The notes under the pieces: model-generated
What the model saw: only the letters and a program-made list of their open reading frames with translations
Database searches by the model: none
Told to the model about the DNA's origin: nothing
Assembly (NCBI GenBank): GCA_946481605.1
Contig: CAMLPA010000062.1
Location: 1 to 11,806, forward strand
Length of the DNA: 11,806 nucleotides
Direction: 5' to 3'
Origin: an uncultured Flavihumibacter sp.
GTDB lineage: Bacteria; Bacteroidota; Bacteroidia; Chitinophagales; Chitinophagaceae
Made by a program: the position numbers and the translations under genes
Shown: in pieces, positions 1 to 7,629 of the stretch
How positions within the stretch are numbered: position 1 is the first letter of the stretch
How the letters are laid out: every line of letters begins with the position of its first letter

Positions 1-716
1 ACATTCGAACAGGACTCCGGGTTGATGCCGTCTGTATTTGGCGAGGGCGGGTTCAGGATGGTGACCGCGTGCACGGTTACATTGTTACAGAATTCCGGAT
101 TTACCGTCCAGAAAGGGGAATTTTTGATGGTAATCCCTTCGATAAGCACATTGTTGCAGTTCATGAACTGGATAAATGGCGGGCGCAGGAAGCCTCGTTT
201 CATCTGCTTCGGATCATCGGGTAACAGGATGTCCTTGTTCAGGCTGTCGAACATCAGTTGCCATTTGGAACGCGGGCGTTGGTCGGTATAGCCTTCGGCG
301 AAATCCCACCATTTCTTTCCGTGCCCGTTGATGGTTCCCCTTCCAGTTATGGTGATATTTTCCGCTTCAAACGCGTAAAAAAGCGGGGAGAAACTGGTGA
401 CATCCACGCCTTCGTACCGTGTTTGCACCATGGGCAGGTACTGGTTGAAATCGTCGGAGAAATGCAGTTCCGCTCCGGCTTCAATGTGAATGGTGATATT
501 GCTTTTCAGGTGAATGGGACCCGTAAGGTATTTACCTGCCGGGAAATACACCGTTCCCCCACCCTTGGCTGAAGCCGCAGCTATGGCTTTCCGGATAGCG
601 GTGGTAGCCAGTGCACTGCTGTCGTTTTTAGCGCCATATTTTTGCACATTGAACCACTGCTGCGCATTGCCGGATAAGCCCTGAAAAAGAAAACAAGCGA
701 TCAATAAATATTTCAT
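1..716 (-). CDS. GH28 polygalacturonase-family glycosidase, secreted (3' end beyond window)
   Basis: Glycoside hydrolase family 28 enzyme, a right-handed beta-helix that hydrolyses galacturonic acid linkages in pectin (polygalacturonase, exo-polygalacturonase or rhamnogalacturonan hydrolase). The visible 238 residues begin at ATG 716 with a Sec signal peptide (MKYLLIACFLFQGLSGNA, likely cut near residue 18). A pectate-lyase-like N-terminal coil follows (FNVQKYGAKND at 22-32, GGGTVYFPAGKY at 52-63). Family hallmarks are TGRGTINGHGKKWW at 124-137, NSPFWTV at 199-205 and NTDG at 227-230, whose Asp229 is the first catalytic aspartate of GH28. The later DD, GHG and RIK motifs would lie off the left edge. 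It starts 12 bp after the stop of the upstream glycosidase, so the two are probably one transcript and act on the same polymer outside the cytoplasm. Family assignment is secure; endo versus exo action and exact substrate are not determined. Confidence 0.92.
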   Translation of the reverse strand, partial: MKYLLIACFLFQGLSGNAQQWFNVQKYGAKNDSSALATTAIRKAIAAASAKGGGTVYFPAGKYLTGPIHLKSNITIHIEAGAELHFSDDFNQYLPMVQTRYEGVDVTSFSPLFYAFEAENITITGRGTINGHGKKWWDFAEGYTDQRPRSKWQLMFDSLNKDILLPDDPKQMKRGFLRPPFIQFMNCNNVLIEGITIKNSPFWTVNPEFCNNVTVHAVTILNPPSPNTDGINPESCSN

Positions 717-728
717 ATCAACATATTC

Positions 729-3467
729 TTATTCAAATATCCAATCCACTTCCCGGATGGTTTCCGTTTCCGATAAGCCGGCGTCGTACACCTGCTCAGG
801 CAGTGTTTTCACGAATCCCAGCAACAGGCATTTTCCTTTCGCAAGCCGCAGGGTATGTTTTCCCGGAGGAAACGTGTAAGCATGTACGTTAACCGGTGGA
901 AGACCTTTCAGCACGATACCATTAGCGATCCATGCTTCAGCCTGACCGTAATCATTTGCGGTGGCGTTGGTTTCCAATTCCGGAGCAGGTAAAAAACCCG
1001 GTTGTTTTCCGGTGAAAAAACCTACCAGGAAATGCACTTTTTCTTTGGTCGTGAAGCTGATTTCCGAGCCTTCGGTTTGTTGCTTTTGCGGATCGGCAAT
1101 GATGCCATTCAGCGCTTTTAATTCCGGTACTACTTTGAATAGTGTACTTGTATCATTGCTGAACGGGCGTGCGTTTTCCCTGACCGAATAAGCTGAAAAT
1201 TTCGCTGTTTTCACTTGAGCAGGTTCCAGTAATTTCCGTGTAACAACAGATGAAACATTTCCAACTTTCGCTAAAGAATCTACTCTTTTTTCAAGCAGTT
1301 TCAACTCGTTTTTAAAATGCGGTTGCACTTCATACCAGTTGATATAAGTAGCATCCACACCACGGAAAGGAATTTTCCTTTGCGCGGTCTGCATACTGTT
1401 GGCATAGCGGTAAGTGGCTTTGGTACGTTGCGTAAGAGAGTCGTACCACCGAACACTCTCTTTCAATGGCGCTATGGCCTTCCGAAGATCGTCCACATCT
1501 TTTGAGTATTTATACCGCAATGCGGCCAACGCTGCTTCGGCTTTGTACGCATAATGAAAAGCCAGTGCGCGGTAACAATACACATCGTTTTTCCACCGGT
1601 TGAACTCCTCCGTGTTTTTCGCCACGAATGGTGCGGCTTTTTCTATCGCTTCCACCGCTTTTTCTCCGTGTTCTTTAACGTCGTTGATCACCACCCAGGG
1701 CGTTTCGCCGGTATGCTTTTCACCTTTAGTAGCTTTCAGCGTATATTCCGCCAGACTCTCTCCTTCCGGGGCTTCAGATTCATACAACATTGTGAATAAG
1801 CCAAAGCGGGTAGGATTTACGAGTTGGCTCATCTGCATACCAAGTGTAAGCGTTTGCCTGTTCCCATCCGTGATGCCAAACCTGCGCAATAGTTTCGGGG
1901 CGATTTCGCCGGTCTCTTCCATGGCTTTGCGTATGGGCGCGGCCTGTTCTTCCTTCATGCCAAAATATCCGCCTATCTGCTCATTCCAGTATTGTATTTC
2001 TTCGGTGCGTGGCCGGTGGCAATTCCAGGCGTACCGGGCCCATTGTTTGTACCAGAGCCAGTCGCGCTCTACCTGTAGCAGTTTTGTGCCCGCGCTGTCC
2101 GCGGCATAGGGCCAGTCCCAATAAGAAGCCTGGGGATAAAGGTGCAGGCCGTTAGACCCATAAATATTGTGCATGGCCTGAACGCTTTTCTGGATAAAAT
2201 CGGCTGATGCGTACCGGAAAGGTTCGAGGTTCGCTAAAATATGTACGTTCTGAATGTGTACTGTACCGATGGCGCTCAGTTTCCTGTGGAGTTCGGCCCA
2301 GGTGCCCCGTGGTGTGTAGGTGGTGAGCGCCTCTCCGTTGTACTTCGCCATGGTGTAGAGGTTGCGGTATGTTTTCAGCGCCTCATCCATTACGCGGGGC
2401 GCATCGCTGTCGTGGGCCCGTAAAACAATCGGTGGTTCCTCCGTTATTTTCCTGGCCTTTAATCCGTCTTTTACCCCGGGAATGATAGTCTTTGTAAACC
2501 ATTCCACATCGTCTTCCCCCACCCCTTCCATGGCTTCTCCCAATGTAACCAGTAGTCCCACGTTGGGATACTTCTCCACAAATGCGGCGATGGATTTTCT
2601 GGTATAGTCTGCGATTAAAGGGATGATCGGACGTTCCCTGTCCTGGGTTTTGATGCCGTGTTTTTCCGCGAAAGGTTTTGAAACGATAATGTTGTAGAAC
2701 ATCTGGATGATCCAGATTCCGCGTTTGTCGGCCTCTTCAGCAATAAATTTGTACATCACCTCATTCTTCTGAAAGGTGGCTTCATCCACTTCGAGCGCGT
2801 AAGGATAATCTTTCAGTTTCACAAGCGAAGCGAAAGGATGGCCGTTCCAGAGATAGAGCGAATTCATGCGGTTCACAGCCAGTGAATCCAGGTAAGATAT
2901 CCAGTGCTGTTTGTCGTAAAACCAGGGAAAGGTTTCTTCCGTGTAAGGGTATTCATAAACGGTTCTGCCCGGCAGGTAATAAGGTTTTTGCAAGCCAATG
3001 CAGGCACCGCGCAGGACCATTTCCGGCTGATCTGAAAAATCGATACCGGAAGGAATTTCCTTTGAAAGGGTGATGCGTTCGGCCAGTTCAAGACATCCAT
3101 ACAGGGTACCCGATGGACCCGCGCCCAGGATAGCGATATTGTCTTTCCCAAAAGACTTCAGCGTAAAACTTTCTTTAGAAGCAGTATCTGTTTGAAGGGA
3201 CGGCGCAACGGATGTATTGGCCGGCGCTTCAGTGTACAAATACACGGAGAACATGTTGTTTTTTTCACGGGACATCCTGGTGGTAGTATAACCGGCCGAC
3301 TTCAGCGCTCCCGCCAGTTTCTCCACACCGTACAGCACACGCGGTTCAGGTGAAGCAGGCAGCACAATGGTGATCTTCTTCCCGTTTCCCGGGAGAAGAT
3401 CACCGGCTTGTAAACGATTAAAAAAACAACAACACAAACAAAAGATTGTGGCAAAGCATCGTTTCAT
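729..3467 (-). CDS. Large secreted glycosidase-like protein (alpha-glucuronidase / alpha-galacturonidase type)
   Basis: 912-residue exported protein. ATG 3467 opens a signal peptide (MKRCFATIFC then a hydrophobic, Cys-rich core, likely cut after LQA at residue 21). Residues about 30-140 resemble the alpha/beta domain that precedes the barrel in GH20 and GH67 enzymes (VLYGVEKLAGALKSAGY at 44-60; AILGAGPSGTLYGCLELAE at 112-130). Residues about 150-460 look like a TIM barrel: LRGACIGL at 152-159, LDSLAVNRMNSLYLWNG at 193-209, LLVTLGEAMEG at 305-315 and YNGEALTTY at 376-384, with Glu311 and Glu379 as candidate active-site acids. A helical region with many Trp and Tyr and a beta-rich C-terminal part (about 760-912) follow. 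Its partner GH28 gene 12 bp downstream and the AraC gene upstream suggest cleavage of a uronic-acid-containing oligosaccharide, such as a pectin side chain. I do not recognise a precise GH family; the activity is inferred. Confidence 0.72.
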   Translation of the reverse strand: MKRCFATIFCLCCCFFNRLQAGDLLPGNGKKITIVLPASPEPRVLYGVEKLAGALKSAGYTTTRMSREKNNMFSVYLYTEAPANTSVAPSLQTDTASKESFTLKSFGKDNIAILGAGPSGTLYGCLELAERITLSKEIPSGIDFSDQPEMVLRGACIGLQKPYYLPGRTVYEYPYTEETFPWFYDKQHWISYLDSLAVNRMNSLYLWNGHPFASLVKLKDYPYALEVDEATFQKNEVMYKFIAEEADKRGIWIIQMFYNIIVSKPFAEKHGIKTQDRERPIIPLIADYTRKSIAAFVEKYPNVGLLVTLGEAMEGVGEDDVEWFTKTIIPGVKDGLKARKITEEPPIVLRAHDSDAPRVMDEALKTYRNLYTMAKYNGEALTTYTPRGTWAELHRKLSAIGTVHIQNVHILANLEPFRYASADFIQKSVQAMHNIYGSNGLHLYPQASYWDWPYAADSAGTKLLQVERDWLWYKQWARYAWNCHRPRTEEIQYWNEQIGGYFGMKEEQAAPIRKAMEETGEIAPKLLRRFGITDGNRQTLTLGMQMSQLVNPTRFGLFTMLYESEAPEGESLAEYTLKATKGEKHTGETPWVVINDVKEHGEKAVEAIEKAAPFVAKNTEEFNRWKNDVYCYRALAFHYAYKAEAALAALRYKYSKDVDDLRKAIAPLKESVRWYDSLTQRTKATYRYANSMQTAQRKIPFRGVDATYINWYEVQPHFKNELKLLEKRVDSLAKVGNVSSVVTRKLLEPAQVKTAKFSAYSVRENARPFSNDTSTLFKVVPELKALNGIIADPQKQQTEGSEISFTTKEKVHFLVGFFTGKQPGFLPAPELETNATANDYGQAEAWIANGIVLKGLPPVNVHAYTFPPGKHTLRLAKGKCLLLGFVKTLPEQVYDAGLSETETIREVDWIFE

Positions 3468-3482
3468 CCCAACAGTTTATTC

Positions 3483-3513
3483 GTTCCGTGTATGCCCGGG
3501 TAAGGTCCGGAAC
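3483..3513. repeat. Nested inverted repeat upstream of the large glycosidase gene
   Basis: GTTCCG (3483-3488) and CGGAAC (3508-3513) form perfect 6-bp arms around a 19-bp loop that itself holds the palindrome CCCGGG (3495-3500) near its centre. It lies 16 bp before the ATG at 3467 and would be in the 5' leader if the promoter proposed at 3542-3570 is right. It could be a regulator site or an mRNA stem-loop. No U-tract follows on the minus strand, so it is not a standard terminator. Confidence 0.4.
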
Positions 3514-3541
3514 CACACAATGATTCAATAAAGAAGCGCAT

Positions 3542-3570
3542 TAAAGTTAGGCAAGGATGCCCCCCTCAAA
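3542..3570 (-). promoter_or_regulatory. Possible Bacteroidota-type promoter of the glycosidase pair
   Basis: On the minus strand TTTG (3570-3567) is followed after 17 bp by TAACTTTA (3549-3542), which matches the Bacteroidota -7 consensus TAnnTTTG in all but the last base. The spacer is a little shorter than the usual 19-21 bp, so the call is tentative. It would give a leader of about 70 nt before ATG 3467. Confidence 0.33.
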
Positions 3571-3587
3571 AATGGGAGAAATGGGCG
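3570..3587 (-). repeat. Tandem 9-bp direct repeat, possible AraC-family operator
   Basis: Minus strand CGCCCATTT (3587-3579) is immediately followed by CTCCCATTT (3578-3570), matching at 8 of 9 positions. The pair abuts the TTTG of the candidate promoter, which is where activating AraC-family proteins usually bind direct-repeat half-sites. The AraC gene ends just 30 bp upstream. Functional role is inferred only. Confidence 0.35.
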
Positions 3588-3617
3588 TATTGATGGATTA
3601 TTTTATCATTTTTAACC

Positions 3618-4526
3618 TCAATCTTTCTGTAAGGAACGGTATTTTTTAGGGGAAACCCCTATGATTTTCCTGAATCTGCGGGAGAAGTAGTAAGGATCAT
3701 CGAACCCCATGGTGAGGGCGATATTTTTGATAGAATGATCGGTAAAATCGAGTTGCTGGCTGGCCTTCTGCATTTTCATCTGGATGAAATAGTCGATGGG
3801 GGCATAGCCTGTTTTCTGTTTGAACAAACTTGAAAAACGGGACACCGAATAATTGTAGTGCGCGCACAATTCGTTGAGGGAGATGTTTTCGTTGATGTGT
3901 TCCTGCATATAGCGGATGGCACTCTCCACACAATCATTTTTATCGTGCGCTGCGGCTTCAAAATGTTTGGCATTGTAGATAAACAGGGTGATAAGATGGG
4001 CCAGGTTCATGTTCACGAACAACAGGTTATCGATACTGTAACCAAGTTCCAATGTTTTGTACATCTTATTGAGCAGTTGAATCACCTGTTCATTCGACTT
4101 CACATACGCAGGCTGGAAATGTTTTTCCACGGAATGCTGCTCGTTAAATAACGGTAAGAGATCTCCGCCGAAATGCACCCAGTGAATGGTCCAGGGCTGT
4201 TTGGGATCACTTCCGTAAGCATGTTCCACATTACCGGGCAGGATGAAGAATTCATTGGGTTGCACTTTGTATTCCTTGCCGGCCAGTTTATACCATCCAT
4301 AGCCATCCACACAATAGAAAAGAAAGTTTTCGGGCAGTCCTTTTTTCCGGTAGGTATAATGACCTTCCGCCCGGGGATAATACCCCAGTCCGCACACGTG
4401 TAAACCACCCAGCAGCGGGTTAGATTGAACGGAGGATTTCAGTACTGATTTGGGAATTTCGATCCGCTGGCGGCCAAGTCCATACCATATATTCTTGTGC
4501 GAGGCACCGTTTTTTCCTGTTTCCAT
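3618..4526 (-). CDS. AraC-family transcriptional regulator with N-terminal cupin sensor domain
   Basis: 302-residue cytoplasmic DNA-binding regulator. Residues about 40-125 are an AraC-binding cupin domain (HVCGLGYYPRAEGHYTYRKK at 43-62, then YCVDGYGWY and NEFFILPGNVEHAY at 91-104, ending WTIHWVHFGG at 112-121), the part that binds a sugar effector in RhaS/AraC relatives. Residues about 200-300 carry the two helix-turn-helix units: ISLNELCAHYNYSVSRFSSL at 215-234 and SIKNIALTMGFDDPYYFSRR at 265-284, closing with the usual F.K..G.SP..YR at 286-297. Length is normal for the family. ATG 4526 gives a start just before the cupin. It sits between the catabolic operon and the glycosidase pair, so it is the likely local activator of one or both. 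A 13-bp palindrome 22 bp upstream of its start suggests its own control. The effector is unknown; rhamnose, galacturonate or an oligomer are the obvious candidates. Confidence 0.93.
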   Translation of the reverse strand: METGKNGASHKNIWYGLGRQRIEIPKSVLKSSVQSNPLLGGLHVCGLGYYPRAEGHYTYRKKGLPENFLFYCVDGYGWYKLAGKEYKVQPNEFFILPGNVEHAYGSDPKQPWTIHWVHFGGDLLPLFNEQHSVEKHFQPAYVKSNEQVIQLLNKMYKTLELGYSIDNLLFVNMNLAHLITLFIYNAKHFEAAAHDKNDCVESAIRYMQEHINENISLNELCAHYNYSVSRFSSLFKQKTGYAPIDYFIQMKMQKASQQLDFTDHSIKNIALTMGFDDPYYFSRRFRKIIGVSPKKYRSLQKD

Positions 4527-4548
4527 GGCAGCAATCCAATTAAGTGAT

Positions 4549-4561
4549 CTGTAATTTACAG
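4549..4561. promoter_or_regulatory. Perfect 13-bp palindrome upstream of the AraC gene
   Basis: CTGTAATTTACAG has 6-bp arms around a single central base and lies within the 69-bp gap between the oxidoreductase gene and the AraC gene, 22 bp before ATG 4526. Its form is that of a dimeric-repressor operator rather than the direct repeats typical of AraC proteins, so it could bind a second regulator (for example LacI- or GntR-like) encoded elsewhere. It is not followed by a T-run and is too short for a strong terminator. Confidence 0.45.
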
Positions 4562-4595
4562 TTTTTGAAGAAGCGGGTATCCTGTGGCTTCCTGT

Positions 4596-5681
4596 TCAGA
4601 GAAAATTTTGTGGTGGTATCCCCTTTTCAAGGCACGAGGCATAGACCGCTTCCACGCAGGCCATGGTATGCAGCACATCTTCAACGGAGTTTCCAGGTGC
4701 GGTAATGCTCCCTTCTTTTGCCCGCATCACCTGTGCCATCGGGCCAATAAATGCATGGGGAAACCACGAACCACCGGGATCCAACTGCACCCATGGGCCG
4801 GGCGTATTACCCTTTTTCAACTGGTATAAAAACGTATCAGGTGCAGTGCCGGGATAATTCACGAGGAAACCAAGGCCAATTTTAACAGCACCTTTTGTTC
4901 CTTCTACTTTCAGATAAGCCTCCTGTTCCTGTTCTCCGAAATAGTGGGTATGGTTGGTGTGTATGGCCGCCCTCATCTGATCACCATATTCCATAAGGAT
5001 GTTGGTTTTGACGGATGCCAGCTCGCGCATATCCGGATGCTTCCAGGTTCTGGCCACAATACCCGTAGGTTCACCAAATAAGGAACGGATCAGATCGATG
5101 TAGTGAATGCTGTGGTAAAGTATTTCCACCCGTGGAATTGCTTCCAGGAAACGCCAGTTTTCCCAGGGCATGTGTACATTCAGGTAGATTTCGAGATCCG
5201 TTATTTCACCTAAAGTACCGTGTTGAAGCAAACTTTTCAGCCCGTTTACCGCGGGTGCATACCTCAGTTGAAAGTTCACCGCTGCCAGCAGTTTTTTCTC
5301 CCGGCAAATCCGGTGTATTTCTTTCGCCTGTTCCATGTTTTCACCCATCGGCTTCTGGATGAGTACAGCGGCTTCTTCGGGCAATAACTTCAATACTTCG
5401 CTGGTGACATTTCCCGGAACGGCTATATCATAAACCCCAGAAGTTCCTGCTTCTTTCACCAGTTCTTCCAGGGAGAAAAACACCTTGGGAATCGTGTATT
5501 TTTCTGCCAGCGCCTGTGCTTTTTCTACCAAGGGATCATAGATTCCGGCCACGGAAAATCCGGCGAGCGCATAGGCAGGCAGGTGCGCATCGTGTACGAT
5601 TCCACCCGCACCAATCATATAAATTTTATGCAGACCGGCAGGAAGATCAATGGAGAATTTTATTTCGGGAACGCTGTTCAT
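4596..5681 (-). CDS. Gfo/Idh/MocA-family NAD(P)-dependent oxidoreductase
   Basis: 361-residue cytoplasmic dehydrogenase-fold protein. The N-terminal Rossmann domain shows KIYMIGAGGIVHDAHLPAY at 19-37 (GxGxxxxxH fingerprint) and AGIYDP at 45-50 at the end of the second strand. The family EKP motif appears as QKP at 109-111, keeping the catalytic-site Lys110. The C-terminal alpha/beta domain contains YHSIHYIDLIRSLFGEP at 189-205, with His193 and Asp196 at the positions usual for this family, and a substrate-side sheet to the end. Relatives oxidise or isomerise sugars and inositols at a hydroxyl carbon. An in-frame GTG at 5696 would overlap the RhaT gene by 14 bp; ATG 5681, one base after the RhaT stop, is preferred and suggests translational coupling. 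It is the last gene of the run; with the lactonase and transporter it could make the lactone from an imported sugar. Substrate unknown. Confidence 0.9.
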   Translation of the reverse strand: MNSVPEIKFSIDLPAGLHKIYMIGAGGIVHDAHLPAYALAGFSVAGIYDPLVEKAQALAEKYTIPKVFFSLEELVKEAGTSGVYDIAVPGNVTSEVLKLLPEEAAVLIQKPMGENMEQAKEIHRICREKKLLAAVNFQLRYAPAVNGLKSLLQHGTLGEITDLEIYLNVHMPWENWRFLEAIPRVEILYHSIHYIDLIRSLFGEPTGIVARTWKHPDMRELASVKTNILMEYGDQMRAAIHTNHTHYFGEQEQEAYLKVEGTKGAVKIGLGFLVNYPGTAPDTFLYQLKKGNTPGPWVQLDPGGSWFPHAFIGPMAQVMRAKEGSITAPGNSVEDVLHTMACVEAVYASCLEKGIPPQNFL

Positions 5682-5682
5682 A

Positions 5683-6720
5683 TTATTCAGAAGCACCGAG
5701 GTAATTGCCGTAAGTTAGGACAAGAACGGATACGAGCAGTACCGCCAGGGCGATAAAAAGTTTACGCATGGTACCTTTTCCACTGCCTTTCCATTCCTTC
5801 ATGGCCAGGCCAGTAAGGGCACTCAGCAATACGAGCAATATCATGTGAATGGCCCAACTGGTGAATTCGTAAGCACCCATCCGCACGTGGCCCAGTCCGT
5901 AAAAAAAGAATTGAAAATACCACAATGTTCCTGTGATGAAAGCCATCAGGAAATTAAAAGAAAGTGTGGCGCCCGCGAGCGCCTTGTATTGCCCCCAGGT
6001 CTTTTTCCGCGTATGGAGCCATGCGCAGTACAGGAAGGTAGTAAGGAAGGCGCCTGAATTGGAGAAAATATAGATCACATTGCCTTGGTACTGGCCTGCG
6101 CCATAACGTGCGGCAATGTCTGCGATGGGTTGTCCTTCATTGATCGAAAAACCATAGACCGCGGAAAAAATACCGGCCAGTAAACAAAGCGGCAATCCCT
6201 TCGCCATAGAGAATTCGGTGGCTTCTTTTTTCCCGGCATCCAACTCTTTTTCTTTGCTTCTTCCTGCCACACCACACAATGCGATCCCCAACGCACCGAG
6301 GAATATCCCGCCAAAAACAAGTGCTGATCCGGGTTGTGCCCATAAGGTGCCTAGTTTCCCTTCAATGATCGCTGGCAGCAAAGTGCCGAGGATACATGAA
6401 ATGCCCACGGAGATAGCGTAGGTGAGCGAATATCCTACGTACCGGATGGCCATGCCGAAAGCCGTTCCGCCAATACCATAGCCCATCCCCAACACGAAGG
6501 TGCGCAACAAGACTGCTGTTGGCGCTTCAGCGATCACCTGGGCAAGAGAAGGTATGGTGATCCAGGCGATCACGACCGGCAGCAAAAGCCAGCAAAAGAA
6601 AGCCTGTGCCAGCCAATAAGTTTGCCAGGCCCACTGTACCACTTTTTTCTGCGGAGTGAAGCAGAGCGCCGCAAAAGATGCGCCCACGCCATGTAAGAGA
6701 ATTCCGGTGAATACACCCAT
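5683..6720 (-). CDS. rhaT: RhaT-family sugar/proton symporter (L-rhamnose type)
   Basis: 345-residue inner-membrane carrier of the drug/metabolite superfamily, very hydrophobic with about ten membrane segments. It resembles E. coli RhaT along its whole length: MGVFTGILLHGVGASFAA at 1-18, the GYGIGGTAFGMAIRYVGYS stretch at 80-98, GISCILGTLLPAI at 106-118, WYFQFFFYGLGHVR at 267-280 and LTGLAMKEW at 302-310. The polar loop at about 152-172 separates the two halves. RhaT imports L-rhamnose with H+; here the substrate may be rhamnose or another sugar released by the neighbouring glycosidases. A TTG at 6729 in frame would add three residues, but ATG 6720 aligns with the conserved MGIF start and is preferred. 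It lies 18 bp after the lactonase and is followed after 1 bp by the oxidoreductase, tying uptake to oxidation. Family is confident, exact sugar is not. Confidence 0.88.
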   Translation of the reverse strand: MGVFTGILLHGVGASFAALCFTPQKKVVQWAWQTYWLAQAFFCWLLLPVVIAWITIPSLAQVIAEAPTAVLLRTFVLGMGYGIGGTAFGMAIRYVGYSLTYAISVGISCILGTLLPAIIEGKLGTLWAQPGSALVFGGIFLGALGIALCGVAGRSKEKELDAGKKEATEFSMAKGLPLCLLAGIFSAVYGFSINEGQPIADIAARYGAGQYQGNVIYIFSNSGAFLTTFLYCAWLHTRKKTWGQYKALAGATLSFNFLMAFITGTLWYFQFFFYGLGHVRMGAYEFTSWAIHMILLVLLSALTGLAMKEWKGSGKGTMRKLFIALAVLLVSVLVLTYGNYLGASE

Positions 6721-6738
6721 GTTCAGCAAGGTTGTTCG

Positions 6739-7590
6739 TTAGAGTTGATACAACGCGGTGGCGGTTTTCCGCAGCACGGCATCCATTTCATTACGGTCGG
6801 GAAGTAACTTCGTCAGCACTTCCGTGTACGTTTGCCATGTGTGGGAATAGCTGCCCGCGAGTAAAGATACGGGCCAATCTCCGCCACAAAGGCAATGGTC
6901 CGGACCGAAATGTTCCAGCACAAAAGCCACCGGCGCCTCAATGTCCGCCGCGGTCCACCCGAAGGGTTTTCCGGAGGCAGTACCCAGCCCGGACAGCTTC
7001 GCGTATATATTTTTATTTCCGGCGGCCACTTTCATCAGCGATCGCCATTCTTCATCATCTTTTCCATTCATCGGTGGCTGGTTGAGGTGGTCCAGCACCA
7101 GTTTCAGCGACGGTATCTGCTCGCCTACACGGATCGCGTTCTGAAGGTGCGACAACTTCACGCCCACCACATCATAAGGAATGCCAGCTTCAGCAAGTAA
7201 ACCCAGACTTTCCACCACTTCCTCCTGTCCTAACCAGTTTTCATCCGGCTCATCATGGATGAGGTGACGCACGCCTTTGAAGAACGGATTTTTTTTGAAC
7301 GCATTGAGCGCACGTTCTGCTTCCGAAGGTTCCATCAACGGTATCCAGCCCACAACACCTTGTATCCATTCAGTATGCGCAGCCAGTTCCAGCATGTACT
7401 GCGTTTCTTCCAGGGTATTTGCTGCCTGCACCAATACACCCGCTTTCACCCCTGCAATCCGCCTTTCATGCTCCAGTTCTTCCAGCGGATAAGAGCGGTT
7501 CAATATGGAAGTATTCCCGTCCAGCCAGCCGTAGCGCAGCTTTTCAAGGTTCCAGGTATGAACGTGTGTATCCACTATTTCCAGCTCCAT
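6739..7590 (-). CDS. Amidohydrolase-family lactonase (COG3618, L-rhamnono/L-fuconolactonase type)
   Basis: 283-residue cytoplasmic TIM-barrel hydrolase of the amidohydrolase superfamily. It shows the HxH metal motif in VDTHVHTW at 6-13 (His9, His11), KGVRHLIH at 105-112, LKLVLDHLNQPP at 162-173 with Asp167-His168, YAKLSGL at 196-202, and CGGDWPVS at 235-242 with the C-terminal metal/catalytic Asp238. Length and motif order match COG3618, whose characterised members open sugar lactones (fucono-, rhamnono-, galactarolactone) or 2-pyrone-4,6-dicarboxylate. Next to a RhaT-like carrier and a Gfo/Idh/MocA dehydrogenase, hydrolysis of an aldonolactone is the most economical role. It begins 39 bp after the second CoA-transferase, the widest gap within the run, and ends 18 bp before the transporter. 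A lactonase for a dicarboxylic or aromatic-derived lactone remains possible because of the CoA genes upstream. Confidence 0.87.
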   Translation of the reverse strand: MELEIVDTHVHTWNLEKLRYGWLDGNTSILNRSYPLEELEHERRIAGVKAGVLVQAANTLEETQYMLELAAHTEWIQGVVGWIPLMEPSEAERALNAFKKNPFFKGVRHLIHDEPDENWLGQEEVVESLGLLAEAGIPYDVVGVKLSHLQNAIRVGEQIPSLKLVLDHLNQPPMNGKDDEEWRSLMKVAAGNKNIYAKLSGLGTASGKPFGWTAADIEAPVAFVLEHFGPDHCLCGGDWPVSLLAGSYSHTWQTYTEVLTKLLPDRNEMDAVLRKTATALYQL

Positions 7591-7629
7591 ATCACCAGTT
7601 TAGGTGCCAATGTTACAAATTTGTTCGCA

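Noticed and set aside
1600..2109. 169-codon open frame on the plus strand
   Set aside because: Antisense to the large glycosidase gene, low-complexity Ser/Cys-rich product with no family features.
3426..3467. Lipobox in the Cys-rich signal peptide of the large glycosidase
   Set aside because: None of Cys10-Cys14 is preceded by a proper lipobox, and a standard cleavage site (LQA) follows, so ordinary Sec export is more likely.
7614..7623. ACAAATTTGT palindrome in the 39-bp gap before the lactonase
   Set aside because: Ten AT-rich bases are easily expected by chance; nearby TAACATTG resembles a -7 box but its possible -33 partner is only 15 bp away.
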